A stretch of DNA of 38,352 nucleotides from an uncultured Clostridia bacterium. GTDB taxonomy: Bacteria; Bacillota; Clostridia; TANB77; CAG-508. The DNA lies in contig CAMVKF010000003.1 in the NCBI GenBank assembly GCA_947168035.1, forward strand, positions 1 through 38,352, written 5' to 3'. A program made the position numbers and the translations under genes. Position 1 is the first letter of the stretch; each line of letters opens with the position of its first letter. Below the pieces are notes generated by a model. That model ran no database searches. It worked only from the letters and a program-made list of their open reading frames with translations, and was not told where the DNA came from. Shown piece after piece: positions 27,201 to 36,335 of this stretch.

Positions 27201-29217
27201 AACAGCTAATGTAAAATACAAAGAAGTAGAGAATAAATCAGAATTTTTAAATACAATTATTCCAAATGATTTAACAGCTACAATGGAACCATATGATAGA
27301 AAGTCAAATCAAGTTTTAGAGCCAAATTTTGCATATAGTTATTTATTAGAAATAAAAAATCTAAAAAATATTGCACAAAATAATGTAGAAGTCACATTAA
27401 ACAAAAATGAATTAATTGATATTAGATCTATTACTTGTTACATTAAAAGTAATTCGAAAGAAGTAGATAAAGAAAAGCAAACATTTACTATAGATTCAAT
27501 ACCAGCAAACGAATCTGCATACATTAAGGTAATGGCTTTTATTAAACCAAATGTAGAAAATGTTACAAATGCACAAATTTCAGCTTTAATAAAGAATAAT
27601 GGAAGTACATTTAGAACAAATCTACTATCTGAAAAAGTTATAGGAGTTGAATTTAATGCAACACAAAAAGTAGCTACAAGTTCAAACCAAGATGAGCTTA
27701 ACCCAGGAGATAGTATTAAATATGAAGTACAAATGCAAAATGTTGGAAAAATAGATGCAGAAGACTTAAAAATTCAAGATACCTATTCAAATTATTTAAA
27801 TATTAAATCTATCAAAATTGATGGAGTAGAAACAGAATTTTCAGAAGTACCTGTAACAGAAGAAAAAAATATGATAGATATTTCACTTGAAAAAGTATGT
27901 AAATCTGGAGAAGGTATTAATGTGGAGATTATAGGTACTATAAGTGAAGAATTAAATTTAAGTGCTTCAACTGAAATAGTAAACCAATTAGAATTATACA
28001 ATGATGGTAGTCTTGTAGGACAAACAGATATTGCAAAAAACAATTTGGTAAATAAAGCACTAGAAAATGAAGAAGTAGTTGAAAATCAAGAAGATGTTGA
28101 AAAAGACAGTATAGATGGAGAAAACGAGAACGGACAAAATGGACAAAACGAGGAAAATCTATCTAGTAAAGAAGATAAAAATGAAACAGAGTCAAAAGAA
28201 AATGCAGTTGAAGAACAAGGAAGCAAAATTTCAGGAATAGCTTGGTATGATAAAAACGAAAATGGAACAAGAGACGCTCAAGAAGAAAGTTTACAAGGTG
28301 TTAAAGCAACATTAATTAATTTAAAAGATAATACATCTAAAACTATAGATACAGGTGCAGACGGAAAATATTTATTTACAAATGTTGCAGATGGAGAATA
28401 TATTGTGGTATTTGATTATGATACACAAAAATATATGTTAACTGCATATCAAGTAGATAGTGCAACCAGTACAACAAATTCAGATGTAGAAAATGTAAAA
28501 TTAAAAATTAATGGAGAAATAGTAACAAAAGCTTGTACTAATACACTTAAAGTAAGCGGAACAAATATAGAAAATATTGATATTGGTTTAATAGATGCAA
28601 AAGTATTTGATTTATCTTTAAGCAAAACAATTTCAAAAGTTACAATATCAAATACTGAAGGAACTCAAAGTTTAAATTACAATGATGCAACTTTAGCAAA
28701 AGCAGAAATTAGAGCTAAACACTTAAGTGGTTCAACTGCAGTTATAGAATACAAAATAAAAGTTACAAATAATGGAGAAATTGCAGGTTATGCAAAATCT
28801 ATTGTAGATTATAAGCCAACAGATTTAAACTTTAATTCTAGTTTAAATAAAGATTGGTATCAATCTGGAAATAACCTATATTCAACAACCTTTGCAAATA
28901 CACTAATAAACCCAGGAGAAACAAAAGAATTAACATTAATTTTAACTAAAACTATGACAGAATCTAACACTGGTTTAACAAACAATATTGCAGAAATTGC
29001 AGAAGTTTATAACACATTAGGTGTTGCAAATAAAAATGGAACACCAGGAAATAAAGATACTAAAGAGAGTGATACAGGCTCAGCAAATGTAATTATAAGT
29101 GTAAGCACAGGTACAGCAGTAAGCTATCTTGTTATAACTTTATCAATAATTACATTTATAGCAACAGTTAGCTATTTTGCAAGTAAAAAAATATTAAGAG
29201 AAAATATAAAATTTTAG
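24298..29217 (+). CDS. Giant DUF11/SdrD-type surface protein (module 2)
   Basis: 1639 residues, a full-length paralog of the 12726 gene. It shares the signal peptide region (V-C-A-I-x-x-I and S-D-F-L-F-I-G-T), the N-terminal V-x-F-x-A-Y-F-x-D segment, DUF11-like modules (V-K-A-G-E-I-I-K-Y-N near residue 870, N-P-G-D-S-I-K-Y near 1136), and an SdrD-B-like domain from about 1309 (S-G-I-A-W-Y-D-K-N-E-N-G-T-R). It differs by an extra insertion around residues 680-850 and by an acidic Glu/Asn linker (about 1255-1305) in place of the N-N-N-E array. It ends S-V-S-T-G (29098-29112), membrane helix, K-K-I-L-R-E-N-I-K-F, nearly the same tail as its paralog. Inferred wall-anchored adhesin or scaffold, co-transcribed with the following SpaA gene 18 bp away. 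Confidence 0.85.
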   Translation: MNITRKILVKVCAIIAIIALTLSDFLFIGTELVYAINIAKTNSSSVEFSAYFLDQNGEKVEKLEKNIDMEQEFLYVDISVKNEGYLSDGRIMLEGNNFNLKQDILSQDIASISGNEVVLNQINAGSTVTIKIGIEPINNTTITENMLDQKTKVELIGQYVNSKNVEKDKYIQIKGSTEVELAWKSSDKTKAELETSILTNSIYSVEEEQKRIVQILVNSKITNNNYPVKSSEISVVVPENATDVKVHARSTNSTNSSIEFSENNYEYNKGTNTVKVALENEDKNSISWNRNSIDSFVITCVFDKQENVMNKNITVDSKINTYDNRTLNASTNASISEEKDGIVSYSLETAESIYKGKIQIGEERDYEENTKINVDYLRLVDEISLKLNAPTFLAENNELQANITYKETKISRDEFLKIFGEDGFIIVKDDNGNVIANINKNTEKDDSGNFIINYFDGTKSIEFLTSKPVAVGTLNIVTNKTISNTEYSREQVRIFTGIKEKIEGSYNQKESVKTESIIELKNTETKADLNISVDKLSAVSKNENVKITAVLLNNDETKELFQNPSLEIKFPNQVTNIAAKCKLLYGNGLELADAKIENGNTIKVNMKGTQTSYNTETLEGTTLIIYANIDVNKLSTNSDEQITLNYTNEISKTNNKPITKPIQIVTNAGVILTNNIPELKQSSIGNEGVKDVVIENIGGEKNVSVNIEAINNEGTAIKDVTILGKFPTASTANMGVKLASGVNIASSTQNVKIYYSNNENANANLNDSSNGWTLDGDISTAKTYLIVIEKLNVSEIFNANYTLNIPANLGYNKEASLSYVLDYTNDLTGENKTVKATEFNLTTGTEAEIKPTLKAYVGGEEIAENSEVKAGEIIKYNLSLKNEGRISAENATLEVTIPDNTTLLEVNPKYPGYDEVIEEYTYEESYFVEKQDKKITKENINIASGESINLSYMVRVNSDLAQSVTAKTTANVKYKEVENKSEFLNTIIPNDLTATMEPYDRKSNQVLEPNFAYSYLLEIKNLKNIAQNNVEVTLNKNELIDIRSITCYIKSNSKEVDKEKQTFTIDSIPANESAYIKVMAFIKPNVENVTNAQISALIKNNGSTFRTNLLSEKVIGVEFNATQKVATSSNQDELNPGDSIKYEVQMQNVGKIDAEDLKIQDTYSNYLNIKSIKIDGVETEFSEVPVTEEKNMIDISLEKVCKSGEGINVEIIGTISEELNLSASTEIVNQLELYNDGSLVGQTDIAKNNLVNKALENEEVVENQEDVEKDSIDGENENGQNGQNEENLSSKEDKNETESKENAVEEQGSKISGIAWYDKNENGTRDAQEESLQGVKATLINLKDNTSKTIDTGADGKYLFTNVADGEYIVVFDYDTQKYMLTAYQVDSATSTTNSDVENVKLKINGEIVTKACTNTLKVSGTNIENIDIGLIDAKVFDLSLSKTISKVTISNTEGTQSLNYNDATLAKAEIRAKHLSGSTAVIEYKIKVTNNGEIAGYAKSIVDYKPTDLNFNSSLNKDWYQSGNNLYSTTFANTLINPGETKELTLILTKTMTESNTGLTNNIAEIAEVYNTLGVANKNGTPGNKDTKESDTGSANVIISVSTGTAVSYLVITLSIITFIATVSYFASKKILRENIKF

Positions 29218-29235
29218 GGGAAAGGAGGAGAAAGA

Positions 29236-32200
29236 ATGATTAATTTAAAAAAGAAAATAGGATTTATTGCTATAATTGCATTCATAATTACATTTTTTGC
29301 AACAACTGTTAATGCCGGTTTAAAAGAGGAACGTGAAGCTTTTTGGCAAAAAGAATATAAAGCAATAGGAACAAAGATAGGAGTTATAGGCTCAAGACCT
29401 TTTAACTTACACGAGTTTGAAACATATTGTGTACACCACCATTCTGGAAGTAATGGTGGAGATTATACAGTACATTATTACATCGAGATTGATGGAGATG
29501 TTGCCAAACGTTATGATCAAACAGGTAAAGTAACACATGAATGGAAAGACAAAGTTAAAAATGGTGCTCTTGCTTATATTTTAGAAGAAGAAGGATGGAG
29601 AAAAAGTTCTAGATTTGAAGATAGCGATCCTGAAATAGATAAAAATGCAGGTTTGGAATCTGAAAGAACAATGAGAAACCAAGCTATTTGGTATTATATG
29701 CCTACTTGGATGGGTAAAGATGCAACAGCTAATGGAGCAATTGGTAAATTAGATATTGATCCTTACTGGAAGCCTAATAAAACTTATGATTCTGAAATAA
29801 AAAGCAAAAAATGGTATAAAGAAATGCTACAATTTGTTGAAAGAGCAGAAAATTATGCTGGAACTATGAGTAGCCCAACTGTAACTGCTTCAAGTAAAAC
29901 AGTGAACAATGTGCAAGAAGAAAAAAGCATAGTAGGACCATTTAAATTTAATTACACAGGAGATAGCTTAAGTGTAGAAGTATATAATACAAATGATAAA
30001 AAACTAAGTAATGTAGAATTTTTCGAAGATAGAAAATGCACTAAAAAAATAGAAAATGTTAAATCTGGAAAAGAATTTTACATTAAAGTTAACTCTAATA
30101 GCCTAATAAAAAATGTAAAAGTAAAAGCAAAAGGTACTACAATAAAAGCTAAATTGTGGTTTTTAGCATATGATAGTGACTTCAAGAAAAACTCTGGACA
30201 AGAGCTTATGATTGTTAAATCTAGTAAAGATATAGCAGAGTCAGATGAACTTGTAGTAAATGTTGAATATAACACAGGAGACTTAAAAATTGTAAAAGTT
30301 GATAAAGAAACAGGAGAAAAACTTCCTGGAGTTCAATTTAAAATTCACTGTGAAAAAGGATGGATTCAAGAAAAAACAGATAAAGATGGTAATTATACAT
30401 ATTTATCTGACAAAAAAGAGGGATTTAAAACTGCAAAAGTATTTACAACAGACAAAAATGGTGAAGTGTTAGTTCAAAATTTATTAGCATTAACAAAAGG
30501 TTATAAATTATACGAAGTTGGAGCACTTAAGGAAAAAGGATATTTCTTAGAAGACCAAACAGATAGTCAAAAAGGCTATAAATACTATAAATCAAAAGAC
30601 TATGTAGCTATTGATGAAGCAGTATTTATAAAACCATATCAAACTACTCCAGTAGAAATTAAAATTACGAATAAATCATATGAAACAGGAAGCTTAAAAA
30701 TTGTAAAACAAGATAAAACAACTGGAGAAAAGCTTAGAGGAGCAGTATTTAAAATTTATGCTGTAGAAAAAGGATGGTTACAAGAAAAAACAGATCCAGA
30801 AACAGGAAAATATGTATTTGTATGGGACAAAAATGGAGGATTTGATACAGCTAAAGAAATTCAAATAGCAGCAAGTGGTGAAGCAGTAATTAATAATCTA
30901 CCAATTTTAGAAAAAGGTTATAGAATATATGAAACTAAAGCACCAGATGGAAATTATCACTTAGAAGAACAAGATGATAGCCAAAAAGGCTACAAATACC
31001 ATAAATCAAAAGATTATGTAGCTATTGATGAAGTAATACACCTTAAAGAAGGAACCACAACTCCGATTGAAATTACAGTAACAAATATGGAAAGACCAAC
31101 AGGAGACTTAAAAATAGTAAAACAAGATGAAGCAACTAAGAAAAAACTTGCAGGTGCTAAATTTAAAGTTTATGCAATAGGAAAAGGATGGCTTCAAAAA
31201 GATGATGAACGTACAACTGCAACCGGAAAAGTTATATTATCTAACAAAGTAACATTTAAACTAGATAATTCTGGTGGTTATGAAACTGCTTTTGAATTCA
31301 TAACAGATGATAATGGTGAAATGTTAATTGAAAACTTACCAGTTTTAGAAAAAGGTTATAATATATATGAAACCAAACCACCAAAAGATTATGAACTAAG
31401 TGAACAAGCAAATACCGAAAAAGGTTATGAATATAATGCTAAGAGAGATTGGTTAAAGATAAATGAAGTTATAAAGATTAATGAAAAGGAAACATCACCA
31501 GTTGAGCTTGTTATAACAAATTCAGATAATAGGGTAGACAATTTAGAAGGTATGGTTTGGGGAGAAAAACCTGATGGTAAAGAAAATCCAGCAGACAGTA
31601 TTTATACAGAAAACTCAACAGACTATTTAATAAAAGAAGGAATTAAAGTTTACTTAAAATCTATTTCAGATAATAAAGATTTAATAACAAATGATGATAT
31701 TGCGGAAGATGAAAATGGACACTATGTAACAACAGATGAAAATGGACATTATAAATTTGAAAACTTAAATTTAAAATATACTGATCTTGAAAATGCATAT
31801 GTAGAATTTAAATATGACAATGACACATATATATTAGTAGAGCCACTAGTAGGAACAGATGCAAGTGTTAACTCAAAAGCTAAAGAAAAGATTTTAACTA
31901 AAGAAAAACTAAATGATGAGGAAATTAGTAAAAAGCAAAATACAAAAGCATACCCTGGAGTAGCTTCAACTGAACTTACAAAAGGTACTTTAACAAAATA
32001 TTATGATAAATCTACACATACAGTATCAAATATTAATTTAGGTTTAAAAGAAAAATTAGATGGTGAACATAGTATATATGAGAATTTAGCATATGTAAAA
32101 ATTGTTATGAATAATTATACATATACTTATAAAGCAGGAGACTCTAAAATAACTGAAAATGATAACATAACTGATGAAACTATAAGAAAAGTGTTAACTG

Positions 32201-34533
32201 CGGCACCAACAATAAATGTTCAAAATTTATCTAAGACATTTGGTGCAAAAATTTACCCATCTGATGTTGCATATAATGTAGAAAATAATTCTTCAGATTT
32301 AAAAGTATATGTTGTATATAGTATAGATGTAACAAATACAAACACACATAACTATGATAATCAATTTGTTGAGCAAAAACTATATTTAAATACTTTAACA
32401 AGTAAATTTGACTTGAACAAATATGAATTAAGCAAAGATACAGATAATACTGATGATAAAAATATTTCAAAGGACTTTGCATTATGGCAAGAAGATAAAG
32501 ATAGCGGAATTGCAAGATATGATGTAAATAATAATTTAAGTCCATATAAAGAAGGAATAGGAAAAAATGAAATTAAAACATCTTACATTCAATATAGAAT
32601 GAAAGAAGATATGGTAAGAACCATTTTAACTAAAAAATTAACAGAAGAAGATTTAGCAACAGCACCAACTGTTACAGAGTCAAATGGATACCATGAATAT
32701 TTAAGAACAGACTATGTATGGAATGATAACAATATAACAGCATTTGATGGAGTAAAAGGTACAAATTATCCTGCAAAAAATGCTGCAAACAAAAAATACT
32801 ATGTACATAGAACTAAAAATGAAGCTTCATCTTCAGCTAATGTATTCGTAAGATTTAGCTTAAGTGATATAGAAAGAACAATTAAAGGTAAGGTTTATGA
32901 AGATACTGCAACACAAGAAAGCTTAAGCGCAAATGAATATTTAGGTAATGGTATTATAGATGATGCAGAGAAAAACAGAGCAAAAGGTGTTAAGGTTGAA
33001 TTATTAGATGTTGATGGTGCTAATAAAGGAAATCCTACAAATCTATATAGACTAGAGGCAGAAAAAGATGAAAATGATAATTACAAGTATAAAATTAAAA
33101 ATGGTGTAGTTGCAATTGAGTATCAAGAGAATAATAAATTACCAAAGGCAGAAACAGTAACATCTGATGACGGAACATATGAATTTAGAGGTGTTGTACC
33201 TGGATATTATATGATAAGATTTACATATTCAGACGGAACACAAAAAATGATGGATGCCAGTGGAGTTGCAAAAGACATAACATCTAAAGATTATAGTTCA
33301 ACTATAATTAATACACAAGATAATAATAGTATTATGAAAAATGCTATTGAAGAAAAAGCAGAGAAAATAGATGAAGCAAAACAAACACTTGCTAGAGACT
33401 ATTCAAATGAAAATGCTAAAAAATTGGTTGAATGGTATAAATACCTAGGAGATAAACAATATTCAACTGCTGTAGATTATTTGATGGGAGAAACAAAGAA
33501 TAAAGATTTTGCAGGAGCTTCAATAGGAAGAATAAATAATAATACAATTTACGAAAAAAACGGAAGAAATTACTATAAAAATAGTGATGGAAGTGAAGTA
33601 GAAGTTACAGGAAACGAAATAATGGTAGCATTAACACCAGTATTAGGTATTTCTCTAGAAAATGAAATTGGAAATACAACACCAATTGAAGATTCTAACA
33701 GGTATAGTAGAGAAATATATGATAAATTCAACTTTGGATTAATTAAAGAAAAGCCTACAACAACTAACTTAGAGAAGAAGATAACAAATGTTGAATTTAC
33801 AAACCAAGTTGGAACAACTCTAGTTTCAGAAAATCCTACAGCTTTAACATCACAATATATATCTTCATTAGAAACTGTTACAGGTGGAAGCAAATATGCT
33901 AAACTTGAGATAGATCCAGAAAATATTTATGGTTCTAGTGTTAAACTAACATATGAAATTACAATATCAAATGATTCTAGGAAGGATTATATTGAAAGTG
34001 CAACAAGTGATAAGTATGGAGATTACTTTAAGTATGGAACAAAAACTCAAGGAGTAACAGAGGCTAAGAAAGTAACAGTAATAGAGGTTGAAGATGATTT
34101 AGATGAAAAATTCTCTAAAGATTCTCTTCCAAAGACAGTAAAACAAACAAAATTAAGTTCAAAAGAAATTGAACTTACCCCTGTAAAGACAACAACCCAA
34201 GAAAATGGAACACAAATAGAAAAAACATATATTTCAATGACAGGTTGGGAAAGTCTTGAAGCAGGAGAAAAAACATCTGCAAGTTATACTGTAACATCAC
34301 TATTAGCACAAGGTAATGACTCAAGTTTTGGTAATAGTGCTCAAATTACAAAAATATCTTTGGACAAATTAACAACATTAAGAAGTGATTTTGAATGGAG
34401 TGCAGATAAAACTACATTTGCAATAACTCCATCAACAGGAGCTAATAGAAGTTATACCGAATTAATAGTTGGAATAGTTGCTTTAATAATTGCAGGATGC
34501 GGATTTATACTAATTAAGAAAAAAGTACTATAA
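29236..34533 (+). CDS. Giant thioester-domain/SpaA repeat surface protein (module 2)
   Basis: 1765 residues in one uninterrupted frame. Signal peptide 1-27 (V-N-A). The N-domain has C65 in E-T-Y-C-V-H-H and Q149 in N-Q-A-I-W, the Cys and T-Q-x-A-I-W-like Gln pair of thioester-forming adhesin domains, which bind host surfaces covalently in streptococci. Three SpaA/Cna-B domains follow, each starting G-(D/S)-L-K-I-V-K near residues 348, 484 and 621. SdrD-B-like domains start at about 769 (L-E-G-M-V-W-G-E) and 1216 (I-K-G-K-V-Y-E-D). A long C-terminal region matches its paralog. The end is T-P-S-T-G (34426-34440), membrane helix and K-K-K. Inferred covalent adhesin. AAAGGAGGAG precedes ATG. No CGG codon interrupts it. 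Confidence 0.87.
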   Translation: MINLKKKIGFIAIIAFIITFFATTVNAGLKEEREAFWQKEYKAIGTKIGVIGSRPFNLHEFETYCVHHHSGSNGGDYTVHYYIEIDGDVAKRYDQTGKVTHEWKDKVKNGALAYILEEEGWRKSSRFEDSDPEIDKNAGLESERTMRNQAIWYYMPTWMGKDATANGAIGKLDIDPYWKPNKTYDSEIKSKKWYKEMLQFVERAENYAGTMSSPTVTASSKTVNNVQEEKSIVGPFKFNYTGDSLSVEVYNTNDKKLSNVEFFEDRKCTKKIENVKSGKEFYIKVNSNSLIKNVKVKAKGTTIKAKLWFLAYDSDFKKNSGQELMIVKSSKDIAESDELVVNVEYNTGDLKIVKVDKETGEKLPGVQFKIHCEKGWIQEKTDKDGNYTYLSDKKEGFKTAKVFTTDKNGEVLVQNLLALTKGYKLYEVGALKEKGYFLEDQTDSQKGYKYYKSKDYVAIDEAVFIKPYQTTPVEIKITNKSYETGSLKIVKQDKTTGEKLRGAVFKIYAVEKGWLQEKTDPETGKYVFVWDKNGGFDTAKEIQIAASGEAVINNLPILEKGYRIYETKAPDGNYHLEEQDDSQKGYKYHKSKDYVAIDEVIHLKEGTTTPIEITVTNMERPTGDLKIVKQDEATKKKLAGAKFKVYAIGKGWLQKDDERTTATGKVILSNKVTFKLDNSGGYETAFEFITDDNGEMLIENLPVLEKGYNIYETKPPKDYELSEQANTEKGYEYNAKRDWLKINEVIKINEKETSPVELVITNSDNRVDNLEGMVWGEKPDGKENPADSIYTENSTDYLIKEGIKVYLKSISDNKDLITNDDIAEDENGHYVTTDENGHYKFENLNLKYTDLENAYVEFKYDNDTYILVEPLVGTDASVNSKAKEKILTKEKLNDEEISKKQNTKAYPGVASTELTKGTLTKYYDKSTHTVSNINLGLKEKLDGEHSIYENLAYVKIVMNNYTYTYKAGDSKITENDNITDETIRKVLTAAPTINVQNLSKTFGAKIYPSDVAYNVENNSSDLKVYVVYSIDVTNTNTHNYDNQFVEQKLYLNTLTSKFDLNKYELSKDTDNTDDKNISKDFALWQEDKDSGIARYDVNNNLSPYKEGIGKNEIKTSYIQYRMKEDMVRTILTKKLTEEDLATAPTVTESNGYHEYLRTDYVWNDNNITAFDGVKGTNYPAKNAANKKYYVHRTKNEASSSANVFVRFSLSDIERTIKGKVYEDTATQESLSANEYLGNGIIDDAEKNRAKGVKVELLDVDGANKGNPTNLYRLEAEKDENDNYKYKIKNGVVAIEYQENNKLPKAETVTSDDGTYEFRGVVPGYYMIRFTYSDGTQKMMDASGVAKDITSKDYSSTIINTQDNNSIMKNAIEEKAEKIDEAKQTLARDYSNENAKKLVEWYKYLGDKQYSTAVDYLMGETKNKDFAGASIGRINNNTIYEKNGRNYYKNSDGSEVEVTGNEIMVALTPVLGISLENEIGNTTPIEDSNRYSREIYDKFNFGLIKEKPTTTNLEKKITNVEFTNQVGTTLVSENPTALTSQYISSLETVTGGSKYAKLEIDPENIYGSSVKLTYEITISNDSRKDYIESATSDKYGDYFKYGTKTQGVTEAKKVTVIEVEDDLDEKFSKDSLPKTVKQTKLSSKEIELTPVKTTTQENGTQIEKTYISMTGWESLEAGEKTSASYTVTSLLAQGNDSSFGNSAQITKISLDKLTTLRSDFEWSADKTTFAITPSTGANRSYTELIVGIVALIIAGCGFILIKKKVL

Positions 34534-34548
34534 AAGTACAATAATATA

Positions 34549-34583
34549 AAAAAAGAACCAATTTTGTAAATTGGTTCTTTTTT
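34549..34583 (+). terminator. Rho-independent terminator of the surface modules
   Basis: A 16-bp perfect stem (34549-34564 with 34568-34583), 3-nt loop, GAACC/GGTTC core and a T-rich 3' arm, 15 bp after the stop codon. Confidence 0.88.
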
Positions 34584-34604
34584 CTGCTTTATTTGCAAAA
34601 GTAC

Positions 34605-34633
34605 TTGAATAAAATCGTTTTATAGTGTATTAT
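34605..34633 (+). promoter_or_regulatory. Promoter of the WG-repeat gene
   Basis: TTGAAT (34605-34610), 17 bp, TATTAT (34628-34633); 26 bp ahead of the start codon, so the leader is very short (about 20 nt) with GAAAGGAACG inside it. Confidence 0.65.
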
Positions 34634-34659
34634 TATAACTGAAAGGAACGTGATAATAA

Positions 34660-36177
34660 ATGAAGAAAACCGTATTAGTATTATTGTTTATATTAGGTTT
34701 AGTAATTGGTATAATTTCGGGAATAAAAGTAAAGCAAAAAAGGTATGATTATGAAATTAGTGAAATTAATGAATATAATTATTTTATTTATATGGAAAAT
34801 GAATCATTTGGTGTTATTAACAAAAAAGGAGACGTAATTATAGAAGCAAAATATGAAAACATAGTTATACCAAATATAGAAAAAGATGTATTTATTTGTT
34901 ACAATGAAGAAAAAAGTGAAGTATTAAATTCAAATAAAGAAAAATTGTTTTCGAATTATGAAGAAGTAGATCCTATAAAACTAAAAAATGTTACAGATGC
35001 CTTTTCATACGAGAAGAGTATTTTAAAATATAAAAAAGATGGTTTATATGGATTAATGGACTTTAACGGGAAAGCTATAACAAAAAACATATATGATTCC
35101 ATCGAAAATTTAGCACCAACAGAAGGAAAATTTTTAGTATCAAAAGACAATAAAAAAGGTGTAATCGATTTAAAAGGAAATAAACTTGTAAATATAGAAT
35201 TTGATAATGTTATTTCAGATGAATACTATACAAAAGAAAATGAATATAAAAAATCAGGGTTTATTGTTTGCAATAAGGAAAAAGACGGATTTAAATTTGG
35301 ATATATAGATTATAAAGGAAAAACATATTTAACTACAAAATATAATGAAATAGAAAGAATACAAGATGAAAATAATAAAACATATTTAATAATATCTAAT
35401 AATGGAAAATATGGACTTTATAATAAATCTAAAAAGATAATTTCTCCAGAATTTCAATCTATAGTATATGATGATAATTTAAATGTTTTAGTAGTACAGA
35501 AAAATAAAAAATTTGGAGTATATTCTTTAGATGGGAAAAAAATAATTGAAGAAGACAAAGATGAAGTTTCGTCTAGAGGAATATATTTATATGTAAAAAA
35601 AGCAAATGAAAATAAAGTATATGATAAGCAGGGCAAAGAAGTTGATATAAATTATAATAGAACTATATACGAAACTAAAAATGAAGAATATAGAATTTCT
35701 ACAATTTTAAATAACAATATTACATATTACGGAATAATAAACAAAAATGGAACAAATCTAGTTGAAGAAAAATATAGATATATAGAGTATTTATATAATA
35801 ACTTTTTTATAGCAACAAATGATGAAGGTCTTCTAGGTGTTATAAATAGTGATGGAAAAGTTATATTAGATTTTAAATATAATTTACTTCAAAAAATAAA
35901 AGGTATGCAAATTGTACAAGCAGGTATGCAAGATAATGTTAAAACAGAATTTTATTCTAATGAAATGAAAAAAGTTTTAGAAATTGAAAAACCTAGTATT
36001 GAAATAAAAAAAGATTATGTAATAATTTCAAATGAGACTGGAAAAAAATACCTAAATTCACAAGGGAATGAAATACAAGACACACAAAACTTAGAAAACA
36101 AAATCTTTCCTGAGGTAATTGGTGGGTACCAAAAAAAACAAACCACATTAGATTTTATATATTATACAAGAAGTTAA
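34660..36177 (+). CDS. WG-repeat protein with N-terminal membrane anchor
   Basis: 505 residues. One hydrophobic N-terminal segment (about 4-22) followed by K-V-K-Q-K-R suggests a membrane-anchored or exported protein. The rest is made of about eight degenerate WG/KWG-type repeats, recognisable as (F/Y)-G-x-(I/Y)-x-x-x-G-x-x-(I/V)-I-x-x-x-Y/F, for example F-G-V-I-N-K-K-G-D-V-I-I and L-G-V-I-N-S-D-G-K-V-I-L. These repeats occur in bacterial surface and periplasmic proteins of poorly known function, probably binding or scaffold roles. It has its own promoter and follows the surface-protein terminator, so it is a separate unit. No sorting signal. No specific function can be given. Confidence 0.8.
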   Translation: MKKTVLVLLFILGLVIGIISGIKVKQKRYDYEISEINEYNYFIYMENESFGVINKKGDVIIEAKYENIVIPNIEKDVFICYNEEKSEVLNSNKEKLFSNYEEVDPIKLKNVTDAFSYEKSILKYKKDGLYGLMDFNGKAITKNIYDSIENLAPTEGKFLVSKDNKKGVIDLKGNKLVNIEFDNVISDEYYTKENEYKKSGFIVCNKEKDGFKFGYIDYKGKTYLTTKYNEIERIQDENNKTYLIISNNGKYGLYNKSKKIISPEFQSIVYDDNLNVLVVQKNKKFGVYSLDGKKIIEEDKDEVSSRGIYLYVKKANENKVYDKQGKEVDINYNRTIYETKNEEYRISTILNNNITYYGIINKNGTNLVEEKYRYIEYLYNNFFIATNDEGLLGVINSDGKVILDFKYNLLQKIKGMQIVQAGMQDNVKTEFYSNEMKKVLEIEKPSIEIKKDYVIISNETGKKYLNSQGNEIQDTQNLENKIFPEVIGGYQKKQTTLDFIYYTRS

Positions 36178-36183
36178 ATATAA

Positions 36184-36226
36184 GAGGTAGGAAGTATAAA
36201 GAAAGATTTTTCATACTTTCTACCTC
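36184..36226 (+). terminator. Hairpin after the WG-repeat gene
   Basis: A 14-bp stem with one G-T wobble (36184-36197 with 36213-36226), 6 bp after the stop. There is no T-run behind it, so termination is only probable. Confidence 0.5.
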
Positions 36227-36282
36227 ATATTTCATACTTAATACTTAATACATCCAACTTTACACCTCCAACACGCCATCTT

Positions 36283-36311
36283 TTCACACATTTAAAAAAA
36301 ACACATATAAT
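36283..36311 (+). promoter_or_regulatory. Promoter of nifS
   Basis: TTCACA (36283-36288) and TATAAT (36306-36311), 17 bp apart, with AAGGA about 8 nt downstream of the -10. The predicted leader is only about 12-20 nt. Confidence 0.65.
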
Positions 36312-36335
36312 ATCTTTGAAGGATGGTATTTGATT

